Below, piece by piece: positions 41,864 to 51,098 of a stretch of 64,000 bases of DNA. The stretch is from Planctomycetota bacterium (lineage in GTDB: Bacteria; Planctomycetota; UBA1135; GCA-002686595). A program made the translations under genes and the position numbers. How positions within the stretch are numbered: the first letter of the stretch is position 1; the number at the start of each line of letters is the position of its first letter. The notes under the pieces are model-generated. The model was not told where the DNA came from, searched no databases, and saw only the letters and a list, made by a program, of their open reading frames with translations. The stretch is taken from the NCBI GenBank assembly GCA_016220085.1, contig JACRIN010000051.1:1-64000 (forward strand), in the 5' to 3' direction.

Positions 41864-44388
41864 ACGCGCGCTCGATCGTCGTCGCGGCCTGGCGCGAGTC
41901 GCGCGGCTCGCGCGGACGTCTTGCGTTCTTCGTCGCGTGCCTCGCGCTCGGCGTCGCCGCGATCGTCGGCGTGTCGTCGTTGGTCGCGGCGGTGCAGAGC
42001 GGCATCCGCGCGCAGGCGCGCGAGCTGCTCGGCGCGGACCTCGTCGTCAGCTCCTACCGCCCGCTGCCGGACGCACTCGAAGCGCAACACGCACTCGGCG
42101 TCGCGCACGAGCGCACCGATGTCCGCGAGCTCGCGACGATGGCGAGCTCGTCCGCGAACGGCCGCAGCCAACTCGTCGAGGTCAAGGCGATCGGCGGACG
42201 CTTTCCGTTCTACGGCGCGTTGAAGCTGGAGCCCGCGAGCACGCTCGACGAGCTCCTGACGCCGGAAACGTGCGTCGTCGCGCCCGAATTGCTCGCCGCT
42301 TTACGTCTCTCGCTCGGCGACGAGCTGACGATCGGTTCCGCGAGCTATCGCGTCGCCGGCGTCGTGCTCGACGAGCCCGGGCGCCTCGGCATCGCGTTCA
42401 CCGCCGGACCGCGCGTGTTCCTTTCGCTCGACGGGCTCGCGCGCGCGGAGCTGGAGCGCGTCGGCTCGCGCGTGCGGCACAAGGCGCTCTATCGCTATCC
42501 GGACGAGCGCGCGCTCCAAGGCGGCGACGTCGAAGCGTGGTCGAGTCTGCTCGCGCACGTCTACCTCCAGGACGCGGAGTACCTGCGCTTCGAAACCTAT
42601 CGCGACGCGCAGCCGACGGTGCGCCGCGCGGTCGATCGCGTCGAACGCTATCTCGGACTCGTCGCGTTGCTCTCTCTGATCCTCGGCGGAATCGGGGTCG
42701 CGATGATCGTGCGCGCTTGGATCGCCGAGCGCACGGGCGCGGTCGCGGTGTTGCGGTGCCTCGGCTATCGGCCGCGCGAAGTGCTGGTGTTGTACGCGGG
42801 CAACGTCGTGATGCTCGCGGGCATCGCGAGCGCGCTCGGCGGCGTGCTCGGCAGCTTCGTGCCGCTGGTGATCGAGCGCTGGCTCGGCGAGCTCCTGCCG
42901 GCCGGCGTCGCGCTCTCGTGGCAAGCGCTGCCGATCTTGCGCGGCATCGCGCTCGGCATCGCGATCGCGCTGGTGTTCAGCCTGCCGCCGCTGCTCGCGA
43001 TCTGGCGCGTCGCGCCGGCGCGCGTGCTGCGCCAGGAGGCCGAACCGCTGCCGGTGCCGCGCGCGGTGCGGTTCGGAGCGCTCGCGGTGCTCGCCGCCGG
43101 CCTCTTCGGCGCCGCGTGGGTGCAGAGCGAGCACCTCGAGCACGCCGCGGTCTTCACCGTCGGCCTCGCGGTGCTCGCCGGCCTGCTCGCGGCGTGCGCG
43201 TTCGGGCTGACGCGCCTCGCCGCGAGGCTTCCGCGCGAACGCGCGAGTCCCTACCTCGTCCACGGCATCGCGGCGCTCGCGCGTCCGGGCGCCGGCGTGC
43301 TCGGCGCGGCGATCGCGCTCGGCTTCGGCGTGCTCGTCGTGCTCACGATGGCGCTCGCGGAGCGCGAGCTGTCGCAGAAGCTCGAGAGCGCGCTCCCCGC
43401 CGACGCGCCGACGACCTTCTTCGTCGACGTGCAACCCGATCAATGGCCCGACGTCGAGCGCGTGCTCGGCGCGCACGCCGCGACCGGCGTCACGCGCGTG
43501 CCGGTGGTCACCGCGCGGCTCTCGTCCGTCGACGGCAACGAGGTCGAGGGCTCGCGCAGGCGCGGCGAAGGCCGCAGCCGTTGGGCGCTGACGCGCGAGC
43601 AACGGATCACGTGGCTCCAGGAGCTGCCGTCGTCGAACCGCGTCGTCGCAGGTGCGCTGTGGAGCGATCCGAACGCGAACGAGATGAGCCTGGAGGAGGA
43701 CTACGCCGGCGACATCGGCGTCACGCTCGGCTCGAAGCTCGTCTTCGACGTGCAAGGCGTGCCGGTCGAGTTCACCGTCACCAGTTTGCGCAGCGTCGAG
43801 TGGGAGAGCTTCCAGATCAACTTCTTCCTGGTCGCCGAGCCCGGCGCGTTGGAGCAGGCGCCGCACATGTTGCTCGGCGCCGCGCGCGTCGACGCCGCCG
43901 AGGAGGACGCGCTGCAGGACGAGCTCGCTCGCACCGCGCCGAACGTGACGTTGCTGCGGATGCGCGCGATCCTCGAGAAGGTTCGCGCGGTGCTCGATCG
44001 ACTCGCGCTCGCGGTGCGCGTGCTCGGGCTCTTCACCGTCGTCGTCGGCTTGGTGATCCTCGCGGGCGTCGCGAGCTCGACGGCGGTGCGCCGCGGGCGC
44101 GAGGTCGCGCTCTTGAAGACGCTCGGCGTGACGCGGCTCGGCATCACCGGGCTCTTCGTCACCGAATTCGCGCTGCTCGGGCTCGTCGCGGGCCTGGTCG
44201 GTGCATGCGGAGCATTCGCGCTGGCGTGGGCCTTCCTCGATCGCGTGCTCGACCTCGGCCCGGAGCTGCCGTGGTGGTGGCTACCGCTCGCCGCGCTCGC
44301 AACCGCGATCCTCGCCGCGGTGAGCGGCCTCGCGGCGACCGCGCGCGCGCTGAACACGCGACCTCTGGAGAGCTTGCGCGCGTTCTAA
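41860..44388 (+). CDS. ABC exporter permease, FtsX-fold (YbbP/LolC-like)
   Basis: An 842-residue membrane protein with two FtsX-type units. The first helix is FFVACLALGVAAIVGVSSLV, followed by a large periplasmic domain, then helix groups around 265-420 and 450-500, a second periplasmic domain and a final group of three helices (VLGLFTVVVGLVILAGVASS, FALLGLVAGLVGACGAFALA, WLPLAALATAILAAVSGLAA). Size and topology match YbbP-type permeases, which pair with a YbbA-like ATPase. The GTG start overlaps the ATPase stop. Export of a lipid or lipoprotein is plausible by family only. Confidence 0.92.
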   Translation: MNARSIVVAAWRESRGSRGRLAFFVACLALGVAAIVGVSSLVAAVQSGIRAQARELLGADLVVSSYRPLPDALEAQHALGVAHERTDVRELATMASSSANGRSQLVEVKAIGGRFPFYGALKLEPASTLDELLTPETCVVAPELLAALRLSLGDELTIGSASYRVAGVVLDEPGRLGIAFTAGPRVFLSLDGLARAELERVGSRVRHKALYRYPDERALQGGDVEAWSSLLAHVYLQDAEYLRFETYRDAQPTVRRAVDRVERYLGLVALLSLILGGIGVAMIVRAWIAERTGAVAVLRCLGYRPREVLVLYAGNVVMLAGIASALGGVLGSFVPLVIERWLGELLPAGVALSWQALPILRGIALGIAIALVFSLPPLLAIWRVAPARVLRQEAEPLPVPRAVRFGALAVLAAGLFGAAWVQSEHLEHAAVFTVGLAVLAGLLAACAFGLTRLAARLPRERASPYLVHGIAALARPGAGVLGAAIALGFGVLVVLTMALAERELSQKLESALPADAPTTFFVDVQPDQWPDVERVLGAHAATGVTRVPVVTARLSSVDGNEVEGSRRRGEGRSRWALTREQRITWLQELPSSNRVVAGALWSDPNANEMSLEEDYAGDIGVTLGSKLVFDVQGVPVEFTVTSLRSVEWESFQINFFLVAEPGALEQAPHMLLGAARVDAAEEDALQDELARTAPNVTLLRMRAILEKVRAVLDRLALAVRVLGLFTVVVGLVILAGVASSTAVRRGREVALLKTLGVTRLGITGLFVTEFALLGLVAGLVGACGAFALAWAFLDRVLDLGPELPWWWLPLAALATAILAAVSGLAATARALNTRPLESLRAF

Positions 44389-44412
44389 GCGGTTCGCCCA
44401 TAGCTTGGGCCC

Positions 44413-45447
44413 ATGGCGAACCACGCGTCGATCGCCGGCATCGTGTTGGCACTCGTCGGCTGTCGCGCGGCGACGAGCGACGCACAAGTCGTCGCGGCGC
44501 CGCGCATCGAGACTCGTCTGACATACGTCGACGACGCGAGCGCGCCGCGTTGGCGCGTCGAGCTCGTCGGCGAGGGCTTGCGCGGAACGACACCGCCCGT
44601 GCTCGAGCTCCAGAATCGGGGCGAGTGGCTGCGCATCGACGATTACTACCTGCGCGAGCTCGTCGCCGAGCCGCCGCTGCGGCGCCGCGAGAAGCGCAAT
44701 GCGTTCGAGGTGCTCGCGCCGGACGATTGGGACCGCGAGCTCCGCGTCCGCTACGAGCTCCCGGTCGTCGACGTCACGGCGAACGCGAGGGAAACGTTCG
44801 GGCTGCTGCCGTGGCGCACGCCGACCTACTCGTTCGGATTCGCGGCCAACACACTGTTCGCGATCGACACGAGCGACGAGTTCCCGACTCCCGAGCGCTC
44901 GATCGAGATCACGGCGCCCGCGGACTGGCTCATCGCGAGCGGCTTCGCGGCTCCGGCGCTCGGTCGACTGCGCGCGCGCGTGCCGGAATCGTTCGGCAAC
45001 ACGGCGATCGCGTTCGGACGTCCGCTCGCGCGCGCGGCAGTCCTCGCGGAAGGCGTGCCGATCCGCGTCGTGCAGTTCGACGGCGAGCGAGCGATCGTCG
45101 AACCGCTTGCCGACTTCGGGCGGCGCTACCTCGAGGCCTGCATCCGTTCGCTCGGCGCGCCGCGGAGCCCCGAGCTCTCGCTGATCGTCACCGAACCCGG
45201 CTTCGGCGGCACGCGCACCGACGGCGTGATCGCGATCGGGTGTCCCGATGGTTTTGGCGGCGCCGAAAGCTCGGGGGGCGAAGCGAGTCCATGGACGCTC
45301 CACTTCCTCGCGCACGAGCTCTTCCACGACTGGCTCGGCGGCAGGTTGAAGTCGACGGAGGGCGAGCAGCTCGCGTGGTTCTGGGAAGGCTTCACCGACT
45401 ACCTCTCGCTCTGGCACTTGACGCCGCTCTGCTTGTACTTCGGATAG
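44413..45447 (+). pseudogene. M61-like peptidase truncated after the zinc motif
   Basis: 344 residues of an exported M61 (glycyl aminopeptidase-like) protein. An N-terminal signal ends at a possible lipobox (LALVGC), followed by the N-terminal beta domain and the gluzincin site HELFHDWLGG with the third ligand in WFWEGFTDYLSL. Intact M61 proteins continue for about 250 residues. Here the frame leaves the family at LWHLT and ends eight codons later; those last codons are antisense to the hsdS fragment of the adjoining restriction-modification remnant. The truncation is therefore a junction, not a point mutation. The product may still fold partly but is probably inactive. Confidence 0.8.
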
Positions 45448-45461
45448 CGCGGGAAGCTCAC
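45399..45461 (-). pseudogene. hsdS: hsdS remnant (start codon and 13 further codons)
   Basis: Reads VSFPRYPKYKQSGV from a GTG that overlaps the rhuM stop (GTGA). SFPRYPKYK.SGV is the common N-terminus of type I specificity subunits. After codon 14 (45420) the sequence is the antisense of the M61 gene, and the frame closes at 45399. Both target-recognition domains are missing. Confidence 0.75.
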
Positions 45462-46522
45462 GAGCCGGGCTCCTGCTTCGGCTTCCGCCCGCGCTTCTTC
45501 GCGGCACGCTTCGCGAGGTCCTCCAGCGCCCGCAGTGAGTCGGCCTCGCCTCGCGCTTCGAGCTGCGCGCGTCGTCGCGACTCGAACTTCTCGTACTCGG
45601 TCGCGGCCCGGCGATCCGCGTCCTCGCGACTCGCCTTGCCCGCGTTGGGCAGTACGTCGCGCTCGTTGAAGCGAAGGAAGTCGTCGAGCTTCCTCCGCCA
45701 GTCGCTCAGGTGCACCGGTTGCTTGCGCGTCGCCTGGTCCTCCGCGTAGTCGAGGAACATCACGACGATCCGGTTGAGCTCGGTGATCTCGTCCTGGTGG
45801 AGGTAGTTCTTCGCGACGCTGATGTCTTGGCGGCGCACGACATCGCCCTTCCACGTCGAGAGCCCCATGTTCGGCTTCAGGGCATCGGCCCGCGCCGCGA
45901 TCAGCTCGGGCGCGGTCATCCCGGTGACGGCGTGGTGGAGCTTGTTCTGGACGACCTGGAAGAACTCCAGCGTCTCCGCCACCTTCGGGTCGTAGTCGAC
46001 GGCGAGGGCCAGGATCTCGCGCACCCGCAGGTACATCCGTCGCTCGCTCGCCCGGATGTCGCGGATCCGTTCGAGGAGCTCGTCGAAGTAGTCGGGCGAT
46101 CCCGAACCGGGCGGATTCTTCAGCCGCTCGTCGTCCATGGTGAAGCCCTTCACCAGGAACTCTTCCAGCCGAGCCGTCGCCCACTGGCGGAACTGCGTCC
46201 CGCGCGGGCTTCGGACCCGATAGCCGACGGCGAGGATCGCGGGCAGGCTGTAGTGCTCGATCTCGCGCGAGACCTGGCGGCGGCCCTCGGGTCGAACTAT
46301 CCGGTAATCCCGGATAGTTGCCTCCCGAGTCAGCTCCCCTTCGGCGTAGATGTTTGCGAGATGCTCGTTGATCGTCCGAACGTCCTTCTGAAACAGCTCG
46401 GCCAACTGCGCCTGCGTCAGCCAGATCGTCTCGCCGTCGAACCGGCACTGAATGCGCGTCCGGCCGTCCTCGGTCTGGTAGAGGACGATTGAACCGGGCT
46501 GCGGTTCGGGAGTGTTGGTCAC
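45458..46522 (-). CDS. rhuM: RhuM-family protein
   Basis: A 354-residue protein of the virulence RhuM family (PF13310). The N-terminal part has IVLYQTEDGRTRIQCRFD, the helix-turn-helix-like WLTQAQLAELFQKDVRTINE and HLANIYAEGEL, then IEHYSLPAILAVGYRVRSPR and RQWATARLEEFLVKGF; the C-terminus is a charged helical tail. GTG at 46522 is set by GGAGGGG five bases upstream. The family is often encoded between hsdM and hsdS of type I restriction-modification operons, which is its position here, although both neighbours are only fragments. Its molecular role is not established; the reading frame is intact. Confidence 0.9.
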   Translation of the reverse strand: MTNTPEPQPGSIVLYQTEDGRTRIQCRFDGETIWLTQAQLAELFQKDVRTINEHLANIYAEGELTREATIRDYRIVRPEGRRQVSREIEHYSLPAILAVGYRVRSPRGTQFRQWATARLEEFLVKGFTMDDERLKNPPGSGSPDYFDELLERIRDIRASERRMYLRVREILALAVDYDPKVAETLEFFQVVQNKLHHAVTGMTAPELIAARADALKPNMGLSTWKGDVVRRQDISVAKNYLHQDEITELNRIVVMFLDYAEDQATRKQPVHLSDWRRKLDDFLRFNERDVLPNAGKASREDADRRAATEYEKFESRRRAQLEARGEADSLRALEDLAKRAAKKRGRKPKQEPGS

Positions 46523-46746
46523 CGGATCCCCTCCAGTCGGGAGTTGACGCCCAATCGCCCGTGGCTCCGGCGGGAGTGGCGCCGACCGAATTGCCCTTCG
46601 CGCCGAGCACCACGTTGACGTTGGCATCGCGCTCCGGCCGCTCGACGGTGCGTGAGGATGCCCCTGCCGGACTCGGACTGCTCGTAGTCGCCACGGAGCG
46701 AGTCGGCAACGGACCAGATGAAGGACGCGAGGTTCGAGTCGCTCAT
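46519..46746 (-). pseudogene. hsdM: hsdM remnant with large internal deletion
   Basis: From the ATG at 46746 the frame reads SNLASFIWSVADSLRGDYEQ and then SESGRGIL, the well-known N-terminus of type I methyltransferase subunits. At about 46650 the coding signal jumps frame to TVERPERDANVNVVLGAKG (46649-46581), which resembles a segment from the C-terminal third of HsdM. About 400 codons, including the SAM and NPPF motifs, are gone. The original frame now runs through Arg-rich sequence to a TGA that overlaps the rhuM GTG. Confidence 0.75.
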
Positions 46747-46848
46747 GACGCGGACGATGGGGCGAGGGCCGACGATGCAGGCCACTCGTCCGAGGGGACG
46801 CGGCGAATGACGGCTCGGAATCGTAGCGTGCGCGCCGCGGTTCGCAGC

Positions 46849-48276
46849 TCAGTCCTCGACGACGTGCGTCGCGAAGACCTTGCGGAACTCCGCCCACTTC
46901 GCGCGGTCGAAGCTCTTGCCGTTCAGGCACTCGACCGCGCTGTACGCCATGAAGAGCGCGTGGTGTGTGTTGTCGTGCGCGAAGAGACCTTGGCGACCGT
47001 ACGAGATCGCGTCGGGCAGCGTCTCGGCCCAACGATCGAGCGTCTGGAACGGCTGCTCGTAGCCGTTCAAGTAGACGGGATACGCCTGACCGAGCCGCCG
47101 CGTGAACGCGCTGGTCGGCGCCTTCGGCACCGGGATGCCGCTCTTCGCGAGGTCCTCGACGACCAGGTTGCCGAGCTCGGCGTCGCTCATCTTCCAGAAG
47201 CGATCGCCGACCTCGCACGGCAGCTCGGCGCAGAGCACGGTGCTCGACTTCGGCTCGCTCGACGCCGAATAGTTCTTCGGCTCCGAGAGCCGCGTGATCC
47301 GCGTGTCGGCGCCGGGGAAGTAGTGCGCGTCGTACTCGGTGAATTGATCGATCGGGAGCTGCACGTAGATCAGGATCATCGCGCGATACCCGATCTTCTC
47401 GGTCGCGGCGAGCACTTCGGCGGGCGGCGCGGGCTGCAGCGCGCGCGCGAGCAGCGTGATCGGGATCGTCGACCAGAGTTGATCCGCTTCGAGCACGCGC
47501 GTCGCGCCCTGCGCCTCGACGTGCACGCGCCACGTCGAACCCGCGCGCTCGACGCGCGTCATCGTCGTGTGGGTCAACAGCTCGGCGCCGTGCTTCGCCG
47601 CGTCGGCGGCGTACGCCTCGCTGATCTGCCCGAAGCCGCGCCGCGGATAGAAGAAGCGGCCCGCGCCGGGCTTCTTCATGCCTGGCACCGCGCCTAGGAC
47701 CTTCTTCACGAGCTTGCCGAAGTTGCCTGCGGAGACGCGGCGGCGCGCTTGGATGCCGGAGAGCTCCGCCGGCGCGTGCCCCCACAGCTTCACCGCGTAC
47801 GGGAAGTAGAAGTGATCGCAGATCGTCGGCCCGAGGTTCGCGCGCAGCACCGACGCGAACGTGTCGCCTTCCGCCGGCGCACCACCGAGCGTCTTGGGGA
47901 GCTTCTTGGCGATCGCATCCTTCAGCGAGCCGAGCGCGAAGCTCTTGTCGAGCCGCAACACGAGGTCGACGGGCTTCAGCGGGAAGTGGATCCACTTGCC
48001 GAGCAAGCGAATGCGCCCGTGGCGCGGGCGGTCGAGCAGATCGGCGCCGAGCAGCGCGCGCACGTCCGCCATGATGTGCGCTTCGGTCGCGGGGTGCAGG
48101 CGATGGCTGCCGTAGTCGAGCCGCTGACCCACCGCTTCGAACGAACCCGAGTTGCCGCCGAACGTCGCGCCGCGCTCGACGACGATCGCGTGCGCCTTCT
48201 TCTGCCGCGCGAGTTGCCACGCGGCTCCGACGCCCGCCGGTCCGCCGCCGAGGATCACCACACGAGCATCAACCAC
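46849..48276 (-). CDS. FAD-dependent amine-oxidase-fold oxidoreductase
   Basis: A 475-residue flavoprotein. The dinucleotide-binding motif VVILGGGPAGVGAAWQLAR is at the N-terminus, followed by VVERGATFGGNSGSF and DYGSHRLHP. Order and length fit NAD(P)/FAD-binding proteins of the protoporphyrinogen oxidase/UDP-galactopyranose mutase-like group; KLWGHAPAELSGIQARRRV resembles the region that follows the FAD domain in these proteins. The late GLFAHDNTHHALFMAYSAVE is a flavin contact region. The GTG start overlaps the upstream gene by eight bases, so it is the last gene of a three-gene operon with envelope-glycan functions, which favours a sugar or polyprenoid substrate over porphyrin. Confidence 0.8.
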   Translation of the reverse strand: MVDARVVILGGGPAGVGAAWQLARQKKAHAIVVERGATFGGNSGSFEAVGQRLDYGSHRLHPATEAHIMADVRALLGADLLDRPRHGRIRLLGKWIHFPLKPVDLVLRLDKSFALGSLKDAIAKKLPKTLGGAPAEGDTFASVLRANLGPTICDHFYFPYAVKLWGHAPAELSGIQARRRVSAGNFGKLVKKVLGAVPGMKKPGAGRFFYPRRGFGQISEAYAADAAKHGAELLTHTTMTRVERAGSTWRVHVEAQGATRVLEADQLWSTIPITLLARALQPAPPAEVLAATEKIGYRAMILIYVQLPIDQFTEYDAHYFPGADTRITRLSEPKNYSASSEPKSSTVLCAELPCEVGDRFWKMSDAELGNLVVEDLAKSGIPVPKAPTSAFTRRLGQAYPVYLNGYEQPFQTLDRWAETLPDAISYGRQGLFAHDNTHHALFMAYSAVECLNGKSFDRAKWAEFRKVFATHVVED

Positions 48277-49333
48277 GCTTCACCGCTTTCTGGGTGCCGA
48301 ACAACGAGCCGACGCGCGAGTTCGCGCGCCAACCCAATGCGACGAAGAGCAGTCCGCACAGGAGCCCGGTCGCGACCAACACCGTCTGCCAAAGGATCGA
48401 CGACGCCGCGCCGAGCTTCTCCGGCACCGCGGCGATCGCGAGCAGCAGTCCTGCGAGCGTCTTCTCGCGCAGGCCGAAGCCGCCGAAGCTGATCGGCACC
48501 AACGTGACCGCCTTGGTGAACGGGATCGCGAAGAACCAGGTCGCGAGCGGGAGCTCGACGCCGATGCCGGCGCCGAGCCACGCGTTGAGCACGACGAACC
48601 AGCTCTGGAGAACCAGCGAGAGCGCGAGGATCGCGAGCGCCGCCGCCGGACGCCGCGCGAGTCGCCGCAGCGACACCAACGTCTTCGCGATCGGGCGGCG
48701 GAGCTTCTTCGGCCAGCGCTCGAGCTTCACGCGGAGCACGAGCGGCAGGAAGAGCAGCGCGCCGCCGAGTCCGACGACCACCGCGACGATCAGCGTCTGC
48801 TGCGCCCATCCGGGGAACGACTCGCGGCACATGAGCGCGCCGACGACGATCAGCACCAGCAACGCGAACGTGTCGATCAAGCGCTCGGTCGCGCCGCCGA
48901 TCACCGCGGCCTCGAAACGCTTGCTCGCGCGGCCGGCGAGCACCGCCTTGACCGCGTCGCCGCCGACGATGCTCGGCAAGCAGAGGTTCGCGAACATGCC
49001 TGCCGCATAGCACTGGAACGCATCTCCGACGGTGATCCGTGCACGACTCAGGCCGAGGGCGTAGCGCCACTTCAACGCACCGACCGCGTGGCCGGCGACG
49101 AAGCAGGCGAACACGGCGAACCAAGTGGACGGCGCGATGCTCGTCGCTCGGGACCAGAGCTCGCTCCAGCTCACCTTCGCGAAGAGCAACGCGAAGAACC
49201 CCGCTGTGAACGCGATCTTGATCGCGAGCACGACGAGCTTCTTCTTCGAGCCTTTCGCGGGCACGGAAGCGGGAGCTCCCGGCGCGACGGCCGAGCGGGG
49301 CGGGGGTTGGGGCGGAGTCACTGTGGCGGGCAA
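48269..49333 (-). CDS. LPG-synthase TM-domain (UPF0104/AglD-like) membrane protein
   Basis: A 354-residue inner-membrane protein with about eight helices after a Pro-rich N-terminal tail. Family marks are GHAVGALKWRYAL, ANLCLPSIVGGDAVKAV, GGATERLIDTFALL and the late PISFGGFGLREKTLAGLL, characteristic of the lysylphosphatidylglycerol synthetase TM/UPF0104 family, which includes glycolipid-related flippase-like proteins. The start is uncertain: TTG at 49333 or GTG at 49321, with AGGAG rather far upstream. It lies 16 bases after the glycosyltransferase gene and overlaps the FAD gene, so the three are cotranscribed. Confidence 0.86.
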   Translation of the reverse strand: MPATVTPPQPPPRSAVAPGAPASVPAKGSKKKLVVLAIKIAFTAGFFALLFAKVSWSELWSRATSIAPSTWFAVFACFVAGHAVGALKWRYALGLSRARITVGDAFQCYAAGMFANLCLPSIVGGDAVKAVLAGRASKRFEAAVIGGATERLIDTFALLVLIVVGALMCRESFPGWAQQTLIVAVVVGLGGALLFLPLVLRVKLERWPKKLRRPIAKTLVSLRRLARRPAAALAILALSLVLQSWFVVLNAWLGAGIGVELPLATWFFAIPFTKAVTLVPISFGGFGLREKTLAGLLLAIAAVPEKLGAASSILWQTVLVATGLLCGLLFVALGWRANSRVGSLFGTQKAVKRG

Positions 49334-49349
49334 TGCGGACGAAGGGCTC

Positions 49350-51020
49350 CTATCGGCGAACTCGGACGACGACCTCGCTGCCTCCGACGGTGCCGGGAAA
49401 AACTTTCGCTTCCGAGTACTCGTCCTGCAACCTTCGCCACGCTTCCGGTTGGCGCGCGGCGAGGAAAGTCGGCGTGCAGTACACGATCCACGTGCGCGGA
49501 TGACGTTGCTCGAGCTCGACGAGCTCGTCGAGCGACTTCACCGAATCCCAGCCCGCGTCCAGGAACTCGCGGTACGGCAGGTCGGTCATTTCGATCGTCG
49601 CGACGCCGTCGTCAGGGGCGGCGTTCGCGCGAACGAACGCGAGCGCGCCCTCGAAGTCCTGTTTCGGCCCGTAGGCGCGCGGCAAGGTCACTGCGCTCGC
49701 CGCGCACACGAGCACCCCGACGACCGCGGCGAAACGCGGGCCGAGCGGACGCCGCGCGACGAGCTCGCCTCCGCTCGAGATGCCGCGCAGCACGACGAGC
49801 ACCAGGAACCCCGCGCTCGAGAAGAAGAAGCGCGGCCAGAGGTTGTGGTGCATGCCGACGATCGCGACGACCGTGACGACGATCGGCAGGAAGAAGAGCG
49901 CGAGCACCGCGAGCCCCTGGCGCGCGTAGCTCCACGCGCCGAGCGCGAAGACCGCCGCGCCGCCGATCAGCGCGAACCAGCCGCCGGGCAGCCCGCGCGC
50001 GAGGCCGGCGAGCGTCTCGGTGACCAGCCACAACGGGTTCTTCCACTCGGTGGCCGCGCCGGGCATCGACTTCGCGAGCATCGTCGCTGGGAACTGCGGC
50101 AGCACCAGCGAATACGCGAGCAACGCGAAGCTCGCGGTCAGCACGAAACCGGACGCCGGTGCCCAGCGATTCGGTCCGGTCGCGCGCGAGCGCGACGCGA
50201 CCAGCGTCGCGAGCCAGATCAGCCCGTGCGCGGCGACGACGAACAGTGCAGTGACGTGCACCGTGATCGCGAATGCCATCCACGCGCCGTACGCGACCAC
50301 AGGCCGGAGCTCGCGCGCGGAGCGACGGGTGAGCAGCTCGACGAATGCGCTCGAACCGAGCAGCGTGAAGCACAGGAGCCCGGTGTAGCCGCGCGCGTTC
50401 TGCGAGAACCAAACGTGGTGGAACGAGACGGCGAGCAACGCGGTCGCGACCAGCGCCTCGCTCGCGGGCGCGACCCGACGCGCGAACCGCCACAGCGCCC
50501 ACAGGCTCGCGACGCCGAACAGCGCCGCCGGCAGTCGCAGCGCGAACGCTCCGTCACCGAACGCGACGCACGAGATCCGCGCGAGCACCGAGTAGAGCAG
50601 GTGCTGGTTCTGGCTGTCGAACGTCGTCAGCACCTGGCCGAGCGGCCGGCGCGCGTAGTGCACGAGCGTGTCGATCTCGTCGAACCAGAGCTGGTTCGAG
50701 AGGTCGTGGAAGCGCAGCGCGGCGGCGAGCGCGAGCAAGAGGAGCACCAACGCGAGCTCACCGTGCCCGACCGGCGCGTTGCGCACGAGCGCGCGGTCGA
50801 CCAGCGGCCCGAACTCGCCGTCGCGCGGCCGCCGACGAGCCGCCGCAACCGCGAAGCCCGCGTGGACCAAGAGCAGCGCCTTCAGGATCCACCCACCCTG
50901 CACCACGACCGCGAGGCGCGGCGACGCCTCGCCCGCGAGCGCCGACGCGAGCGCGCCGGCCGGCAGCGCGAGCGCGGCAAGCGCGAGCAGAGCGGCGAGG
51001 ACCAAGAACCCGGAGCGCAT
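49350..51020 (-). CDS. GT39/ArnT-like membrane glycosyltransferase
   Basis: A 556-residue inner-membrane protein with about twelve helices. The first periplasmic loop has LSNQLWFDEIDTLVHYARRP, containing the DE motif typical of lipid-linked-sugar transferases of the PMT/ArnT superfamily, and the next region has FSQNARGYTGLLCF. The C-terminal ~150 residues are a soluble domain (QDFEGALAFVRANAAPDDGV). Such enzymes transfer a sugar from a polyprenyl phosphate to a lipid or protein acceptor outside the inner membrane. It is the first gene of a minus-strand operon with the flippase-like and FAD genes. Confidence 0.88.
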   Translation of the reverse strand: MRSGFLVLAALLALAALALPAGALASALAGEASPRLAVVVQGGWILKALLLVHAGFAVAAARRRPRDGEFGPLVDRALVRNAPVGHGELALVLLLLALAAALRFHDLSNQLWFDEIDTLVHYARRPLGQVLTTFDSQNQHLLYSVLARISCVAFGDGAFALRLPAALFGVASLWALWRFARRVAPASEALVATALLAVSFHHVWFSQNARGYTGLLCFTLLGSSAFVELLTRRSARELRPVVAYGAWMAFAITVHVTALFVVAAHGLIWLATLVASRSRATGPNRWAPASGFVLTASFALLAYSLVLPQFPATMLAKSMPGAATEWKNPLWLVTETLAGLARGLPGGWFALIGGAAVFALGAWSYARQGLAVLALFFLPIVVTVVAIVGMHHNLWPRFFFSSAGFLVLVVLRGISSGGELVARRPLGPRFAAVVGVLVCAASAVTLPRAYGPKQDFEGALAFVRANAAPDDGVATIEMTDLPYREFLDAGWDSVKSLDELVELEQRHPRTWIVYCTPTFLAARQPEAWRRLQDEYSEAKVFPGTVGGSEVVVRVRR

Positions 51021-51098
51021 CGCGCGCGAGCATAGTCGTCGCGGCGGCGAAGAGAAGCTCGGAGAGCGCGCGACCGGCCGCGGCGGGCGCGGCCGACG

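Noticed and set aside
45399-46746. Functional defence system
   Set aside because: No hsdR, no intact hsdM or hsdS, and no other nuclease nearby; only rhuM is complete.
46849-48220. rhuM reading frame extended upstream through the FAD gene
   Set aside because: The extension is an Arg/Ala-rich shadow of the FAD gene; the GTG at 46522 has a near-perfect Shine-Dalgarno and matches the family's N-terminus.
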